Source of the DNA: Ectocarpus siliculosus
Taxonomy: Eukaryota; Sar; Phaeophyceae; Ectocarpales; Ectocarpaceae
Assembly: GCA_000310025.1 (NCBI GenBank)
Contig: FN649735.1
Span: 1,987,980 to 2,050,612, forward strand
Length of the DNA stretch: 62,633 nt
Direction of reading: 5' to 3'
The notes below the pieces were generated by a model. That model was not told the origin of the DNA, ran no database searches, and was given only the letters and a program-made list of their open reading frames with translations. Of the stretch, positions 59,301 through 62,633 are shown piece by piece (position 1 is the stretch's first letter; every line of letters starts with the position of its first letter). Made by a program: the position numbers and the translations under genes.

Positions 59301-62061
59301 GCGCAGCATCATCTCCTGGGGCTCCGCCTGTGTATGCATGCATGTGTTGATTGCAGACCAAGGAAATCGAGAAAACGAACACCCCGAACCACGAACGCCA
59401 AAGAACGTCGAGTGCGGAGAAGCTCGTCAGTAGCAGCGGGTGGAACGGATGGTGGGAGCAACTCGAAGACGCCCCGAGTTACGAAGTACGAATGGCTTGC
59501 TGCTGGGCGTTGACGTATCCCTTCATCAAGATACATGAATGCCTGAAAAAAATGGACTGTGGACAAGGCTGATGAAATTGACAACCAGCAAGCAACACGA
59601 ACAAACATCCGTAACGCCCCAAGCCGACACCTACACGCCGAATTCTACCAAAAACCAACCATGGCATCGCCTACAAGTGCAAACAACGCCTTTGGTTACA
59701 CTAATGATGACGTGAGCGAGAACAAAAGAGAAACACAAAAAAGCACAGCAACACGAGAAAAGACACATGTCTAAACTCACATGACCAAGATCATCTTGAC
59801 CATCTCCGTCCATTCCGCCACCGCCGCCGCCCCCCCCGGCAACACTCCCGTTGCCGGCGTCGCCGTAGATGTCGTCCATGTCATCCTCGCCCCTGTCGGG
59901 GGCCCCGCCGCCAAGGCCGGCCTCCTCACGATCCGAGGCAGCGCCGTCGAAAAACACGCTGCCGCCAGACCTGATACCGTGCGCGCCGCCTCCGCCGCCG
60001 CGGCCACCGTCGGGATGGTGGTCTTTCGTGTCCGCCGCCATGGTGTCTCTCCACCTCCGTGGCAGCGGCTGCGGCTGCTCGGTTGTGGCCGGAAAAGGGG
60101 TATAGGGGAGAGAATCATCCTGCAACACGTTGTAACTCGCTGACGGACTACCCTGATTTGTGATGCTGAGGGGATGGTAGCAAGGACGAGTTGCTTTGTC
60201 ACTTTTTTGCGCGAGGTTTCAGAATACAGCGATTGTTCGTTTGCGGGGGTGAAGGTCAAAACCATCGCGCTCTGAGGAACGGCAATACACAACGAGGGTG
60301 AGGCCAATCGTAAGCACACAGGACAACCACAGAAACACACCCAACCACCAGATTTGTCAGGCACCGAGAACCACCACGCGTTGTTGTAAGCCCACCATGG
60401 TGGCTTCCCCTCCCATGTGCCTTCCGCACACTACACCTCTTGCTCACCAAGCCGATCCGGCTGCCGTCGAGAGGATGCGCCGAGCCTGCCCTGGAAGCTC
60501 CCGTCCCCATGCCTAGTCCTGCCGGGTGATTGGAGTCGCCGTCGTAGCCCCCCATGCTGTCATCCCAGTGGTAGGACGACGTCCCGCCGGGCGAAGTGAG
60601 GCCGAAACCGTTTCTTCCGCCCAGCTTCCTGCGAAGAGCCTGGAAAAAAATCGATCGCGGTAGTGAAAAAGAAGGCAGCGAATTGGAGTTACCAAGCGAG
60701 AAGAGAGGTAGTCACGCCGTGTCAATGGTCAGATGGGGATAGAACTTGACGGCTTTTGCAGCTCCCCGCGCGGCCTGACTAGAATATTTCATTTATTGAC
60801 TCCGCCGCAAACACAGGGAGTTGATGGCGCGTCGGCACGAAAAAATGACCATACTTGGAGTGAAAATGCGCCCGGTATGTCCTGTTCAGGGCAATCGGCT
60901 CGACAGAGCGCGTGCGTTTTCGTGCAATAACACACGTGGTCTGTTCTACTCGTTTGCTGCTTATGTCGTGTTGAATCCGCACGCCCAGAGAGTAGCCAGT
61001 GCCACTTTAAGTGTACTTGAGCAGCACCACGAATGTGCCTTCTTCTCCCTGTCGTTCATGACGCGACTTGGTCGAGAGCAGAACAAAGACTCCATCACAG
61101 ATCGAGCTTGTGGCCCCCCTCGTACCCTCGGATCGATGCCCAGGCGTATTCGACCAACCTTACTGTAGCCAGACAAGCCTAGCCGAGACAAGTCGACCTC
61201 GTGCGCTCGCCGCACCAACCTACAGGGTGTACAAGTATACTGCAACGCTTTGTGACCGCAACGGTGAAGCGTCCGCTCCCTCTCCCTTTTTACGGCCCGA
61301 AACCCGTTTGTGAGACACTGCTTGTCGAGTAGTCGAGAAACGCAACGCAACCGTGCGTTCAAAACACCGAGGCGCGCATAGATTCGCCACCAACACGACT
61401 TGACGGCGCTGTAACCAAAACCCACTTCCGTGTGCCAGGCTTTGAACCGACGACGACTAAATCCGCCGCGCGGTTGCGTACCTTCATGCGGAGCAGGCGG
61501 TAGCGCTCCTCCATGGTGCGGAAGCGAAGCACGATGCACGGGTCCTCGCGAAGGCTCTTCTTCATCCTGTGCATGATGCTGTTGAAGGGGACTCCTTGCA
61601 CGCTCACGTTGTTGATGGCGATCAGGGCATCGCCGACCTGAGAGGTATATTAAATACAGGCGGCGGGGAAGATGGACAAGAGAGAGAGAGAGAAGAGAGA
61701 GAGTCGCAACCAACGGCACAAAAAAAAACAAATCGGCAACTCTCATTTTGCGTTGTCGATCCGCAGCCTAAAACTCGTCCGAATTTGCAGGTCTCTGGAG
61801 CACATTCCAGAAAAGGAACCAGCCAATCGGGATGGGTTATGAACGATAGTTGAAGGTTACCAACAACAGAGGTCGGCATGCATAGAGGAAGGCATGGGTG
61901 TCTTCCCTCTCAGCTGGGCGGCACAACAACACAAATACGGCAGTATCACTTGTTCCCCTCACGTGAACGTCGGTGCTGGTGAAGGCGTAGCTGTCCTTCT
62001 TGATCTCCTTGATCACCGCCTGCTTCCGGTACCAGTCCGTCTCCAGCCAGATGCCCACATC
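34418..62061 (-). CDS. VPS13: VPS13-family intermembrane lipid-transfer protein, C-terminal part (37 exons)
   Basis: Exons in transcript order: 61963-62061, 61483-61638, 60448-60639, 59781-60119, 59238-59327, 58891-58997, 58239-58436, 57340-57714, 56577-57015, 54831-54905, 54067-54264, 53499-53621, 52878-53036, 52329-52433, 51576-52079, 51287-51338, 50904-51115, 49817-50419, 49441-49581, 48539-48717, 47978-48103, 46984-47121, 46366-46448, 45377-45440, 44852-45025, 44314-44382, 43753-43866, 43112-~43340, 42607-42720, 41655-41774, 40799-40906, 40178-40326, 39719-39950, 38946-39212, 38070-~38345, 36579-37888, 34418-36293. Phases agree except at 51576/51287, 47978/47121, 43340 and 38946/38345, where boundaries are provisional. 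The diagnostic C-terminal run is HYIGALLRQLYKIVGSFDFL, GVKDFFYEPAEGLMKSP and FVTGVFQGLAGVATKPM. VPS13 proteins are rod-like bridges moving phospholipids between membranes at contact sites. The N-terminal chorein and bridge core lie beyond the window. Confidence 0.9.
36579..37888 (-). other. VPS13: VPS13 PH-like domain exon
   Basis: FVVSTEFLHRREGQAIILVI and NLRVLCVRAYLS form the first strands of the PH-like domain that ends most VPS13 proteins. A ~40-residue Gly run (37617-37735) follows, then ITGLELEWQVRLESLTGLPA. Later helices (RPALIRAYNVVACLTNQFGR, LYSMAYAAARNIAVRG) follow. PH-like domains of VPS13 help choose the target membrane. Some of the exon is a family-specific insertion. Confidence 0.7.
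38348..38405 (+). repeat. (TCC)n run at a VPS13 intron-exon junction
   Basis: About 18 TCC units. On the coding strand it is GGA repeats lying between two possible acceptors (after position 38346 and after 38408), both leaving the same frame. The run may be intronic or may code for poly-Gly, depending on which acceptor is used. Confidence 0.8.
40654..40798 (-). repeat. 47-bp tandem repeat, three copies, abutting a VPS13 5' splice site
   Basis: On the minus strand units run GCACGTCAACTCAAG, TCTAGCTGTCGAAAACA, then CTCTCATG, starting exactly at the intron boundary of exon 40799-40906. The GCACGT donor sequence itself is repeated 94 bases downstream, so there is more than one candidate donor. 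Confidence 0.85.
40797..40798 (-). other. GC donor of a GC-AG intron (VPS13)
   Basis: The exon ends GTGCTAAGTCAG and the intron starts GCACGT. Exon 40178-40326 begins in phase 0 (LGAGVKDFFYEP), which only this boundary matches. The nearest GT donors give a wrong phase. Confidence 0.7.
41901..42036 (+). repeat. 70-bp tandem duplication in a VPS13 intron
   Basis: CCTTCGCTTTCATCCATGAT and TCTTCGCTTCTGTCCATGAT start at 41901 and 41971. Both continue with TTTGC.GCGC.TGTG.CCCTA and an AACAAGCAAGC-type end. Identity is roughly 85%. Confidence 0.75.
43112..45440 (-). other. VPS13: VPS13 APT1-like / beta-strand bridge segment
   Basis: Five exons give HLSVRDVDGRYAES, CVVGWVQLDNQTQEPVAPVV, YVAVMLQELDVRLEQAILTD, FVVDRLDYQRASHDVYNRKA and LHVYIAAMQLFPIKLNFSFI. 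The WxQxDNQ..PVV and LQPIKLNLSF patterns are VPS13 hallmarks shortly before the C-terminal helices. A Gly/Ala/Arg-rich insertion occupies the first half of exon 43112-43340, and its acceptor is uncertain. Confidence 0.82.
46047..46385 (+). repeat. Perfect 170-bp tandem duplication across a VPS13 exon end
   Basis: 46047-46216 and 46217-46385 look identical. Copy 2 contains the last ~20 coding bases and the GTACGT donor of exon 46366-46448. Copy 1 repeats those bases and the donor about 170 bases further into the intron. Either a recent duplication or an assembly duplicate. Confidence 0.88.
49288..49320 (+). repeat. (CAA)n microsatellite in a VPS13 intron
   Basis: About ten ACA units. It lies in the intron between exons 49441-49581 and 48539-48717. 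A shorter CAA run is at about 56425-56440. Confidence 0.9.
49439..49440 (-). other. GC donor of a GC-AG intron (VPS13)
   Basis: The exon ends CCCCTCCAG and the intron starts GCAAGG. The join gives the smooth C2-like strand IQPLQALHLADTQRR. An alternative GT 27 bases on is also in phase 0 and would add nine residues, so this site is less certain than the other GC donors. Confidence 0.5.
50902..50903 (-). other. GC donor of a GC-AG intron (VPS13)
   Basis: The exon ends AACCTTCAG and the intron starts GCACGT. The next exon (49817-50419) begins in phase 0 after a strong CCCCCCCAG acceptor. The nearest GT, four bases on, would break the frame. Confidence 0.6.
52645..52684 (+). repeat. (CAG)n microsatellite in a VPS13 intron
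   Basis: About 12 CAG units, which read as CTG on the coding strand. Lies between exons 52878-53036 and 52329-52433. Confidence 0.9.
52878..54905 (-). other. VPS13: VPS13 first C2 domain
   Basis: Four phase-0 exons (54831-54905, 54067-54264, 53499-53621, 52878-53036) give HQVFVEVLAATSLRPTG, GLQGYSDPYCVCYLKI, YFCEKTLNPTWSGQRFIFK, GVRVLVLSRNLVRPNDFLGQ and HVGWFPLN, the full strand order of a C2 domain. SDPY and NDFLG keep two typical turns. The first loop-1 aspartate and the loop-3 DxD are replaced (RPTG, SRN), so calcium binding is probably weak or absent. Plant VPS13 proteins also carry a C2 domain. Confidence 0.85.
53278..53331 (+). repeat. (CAG)n microsatellite, ~18 units, in a VPS13 intron
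   Basis: The longest trinucleotide run in the window, CTG on the coding strand. The GAAGCGGTCAG..ACGAACAGAAAA tract after it resembles the tract after a shorter CAG run at about 53140, so a small segment carrying the repeat seems to have been duplicated. Confidence 0.9.
54906..56576. other. Longest VPS13 intron (1.67 kb), no gene inside
   Basis: Contains a GA-rich run (about 55370-55385), short GATCAGTGAAAA-type repeats at 55605-55645 and a CAA run near 56428. I see no ORF with a domain and no RNA gene. Confidence 0.6.
57340..58997 (-). other. VPS13: VPS13 adaptor-binding (VAB/SHR-BD) type segment
   Basis: Exons 58891-58997, 58239-58436 and 57340-57714 give VPYVVENVDPSHRVYFRQRG, SVGPGEKQGYVWEEPLLPP and RTRVLLISSHKDIRRTIS. 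The YxxxN....xFRQ..., PG....Y.WEEP and TRVL..S patterns are those of VAB repeats, which recruit organelle adaptors. A Gly/Ser-rich insertion interrupts it at 57500-57680. The upstream part of the VAB propeller is not recognisable, so this may be its last repeats only. Confidence 0.75.
59238..60639 (-). other. VPS13: VPS13 low-complexity linker exons
   Basis: Three in-phase exons (60448-60639, 59781-60119, 59238-59327). The first two are Gly/Ser/Asp-rich and look disordered. The third gives EMMLRVELRPLAASIVVVVR, two predicted strands leading into the VAB-type segment. Confidence 0.7.
61483..62061 (-). other. VPS13: PDZ-like domain in the VPS13-family gene
   Basis: Two phase-0 exons join as GIWLETDWYRKQAVIKEI, then VGDALIAINNVSVQGVPF and DPCIVLRFRTMEERY. 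The order (GxWL strand, V.x.I strand, GD.L..INxxxV, then a helix and a final strand) fits a PDZ fold. PDZ domains bind C-terminal peptides. It could belong to a separate upstream gene, but splice sites and phase run straight into the VPS13 linker exons with no stop or intergenic space in between. Confidence 0.68.
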
Positions 62062-62161
62062 CTGTAGTCCCCGTCGGCCGATCAAGCAGCAGCAACAAGC
62101 AACACTCTGAATAACCACAAGGGTAGATTGATTTCTTACGCCAACGAAACTTGTGAATATG

Positions 62162-62633
62162 GTTCAGCCCCCCCCCCCCCCCCCAATAATATTTTTGCGT
62201 GGGTTAAAGGGTGCCAACTTTTAAAAAAAAAAAAACCCTGGCCTGTAAGGGACGGGATGGGCCCGGAAACAAGGGAAGGGAAGGGCCCCAGGAAGAAGCC
62301 ATTCCTACCAACCCAACGTAAAAAAACCAAACATAAAAACCAAAAATCCTGACGTTTCCGGGTGGGAAAATTTTTTCCGGCCTATAAGGAAAACAACCAA
62401 AACACAACCCGAAAAGCTCAAAAAGAATGAACCAACTCCTCTCTATTCCCCCCCGGGCTGGGAAACCCTTAAAAAAAAAAAAAAACAAACAAAAACAACC
62501 CCTGCGGGACATGAAACCCCCCCAAAGGGAATCCTCCTTTTCCCTTGGTTGGGTGTTGTCCACATGAAAACCCCGTATTGGGTAAAGGAAAAAACTCTAA
62601 GGAAGGGTCCTAAAGGGCTTAAAAAAGAAAGAA
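62162..62633. other. Low-quality contig edge
   Basis: C and A homopolymers of 12-15 bases and dense doubled letters, with no exon signal continuing the VPS13 gene. This looks like unreliable end-of-read sequence. Upstream VPS13 exons must lie on another contig. Confidence 0.65.

Overview
This looks like a nuclear contig from a stramenopile alga, most likely a brown alga of the Ectocarpus type. That placement is inferred from style: GC-rich exons, many spliceosomal introns of roughly 0.2-1.6 kb that often begin with TG-rich tracts, Gly/Ala/Ser-rich insertions in conserved proteins, and gene content. There is nothing bacterial in it. The outermost ~120 and ~470 bases are homopolymer-ridden and look like low-quality contig ends, and there is one 100-N gap at 16058-16157. 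Every exon boundary below was worked out by hand from splice signals and reading-frame continuity.

Layout. (1) 167-9154, plus strand: the 3' part of a 12+-exon gene whose last ~480 residues resemble the C-terminal domain of the kinetochore protein ROD/KNTC1. (2) 9155-17600: no recognisable gene; simple repeats, a degenerate minisatellite, and a ~496-bp direct duplication beside the N gap. (3) 17640-30230: an array of degenerate ~2-kb repeat units, split by one 6.8-kb mobile element at 20854-27653. (4) 30231-34417: intergenic, with dispersed repeats. (5) 34418-62061, minus strand: at least 37 exons encoding about 3,260 C-terminal residues of a VPS13-family lipid-transfer protein; the gene continues off the right edge. 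The two genes are convergent.

The mobile element is the most interesting object. It has the A1 - body - B1 A2 B2 split direct repeats of PAT/Ngaro-type tyrosine-recombinase (YR) retrotransposons: A copies of 263 bp and B copies of 238 bp. It has a gag-like ORF with a CCCH zinc finger and a YR gene with the R...HxxR...Y residues visible. No reverse transcriptase/RNase H is visible, and the 5' body is instead occupied by about 21 copies of a hairpin-forming repeat. Its insertion site can be read exactly from the uninterrupted repeat copies: there is no target-site duplication.

VPS13 order along the protein: PDZ-like fold, disordered linker, VAB/SHR-BD-type segment, C2 domain, coiled coil and disordered linkers, a second C2-like domain, APT1-like region, VPS13 C-terminal helices, PH-like domain, and a long Ser/Gly-rich tail starting with a SHOCT-like motif. 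The two genes have no evident functional link.
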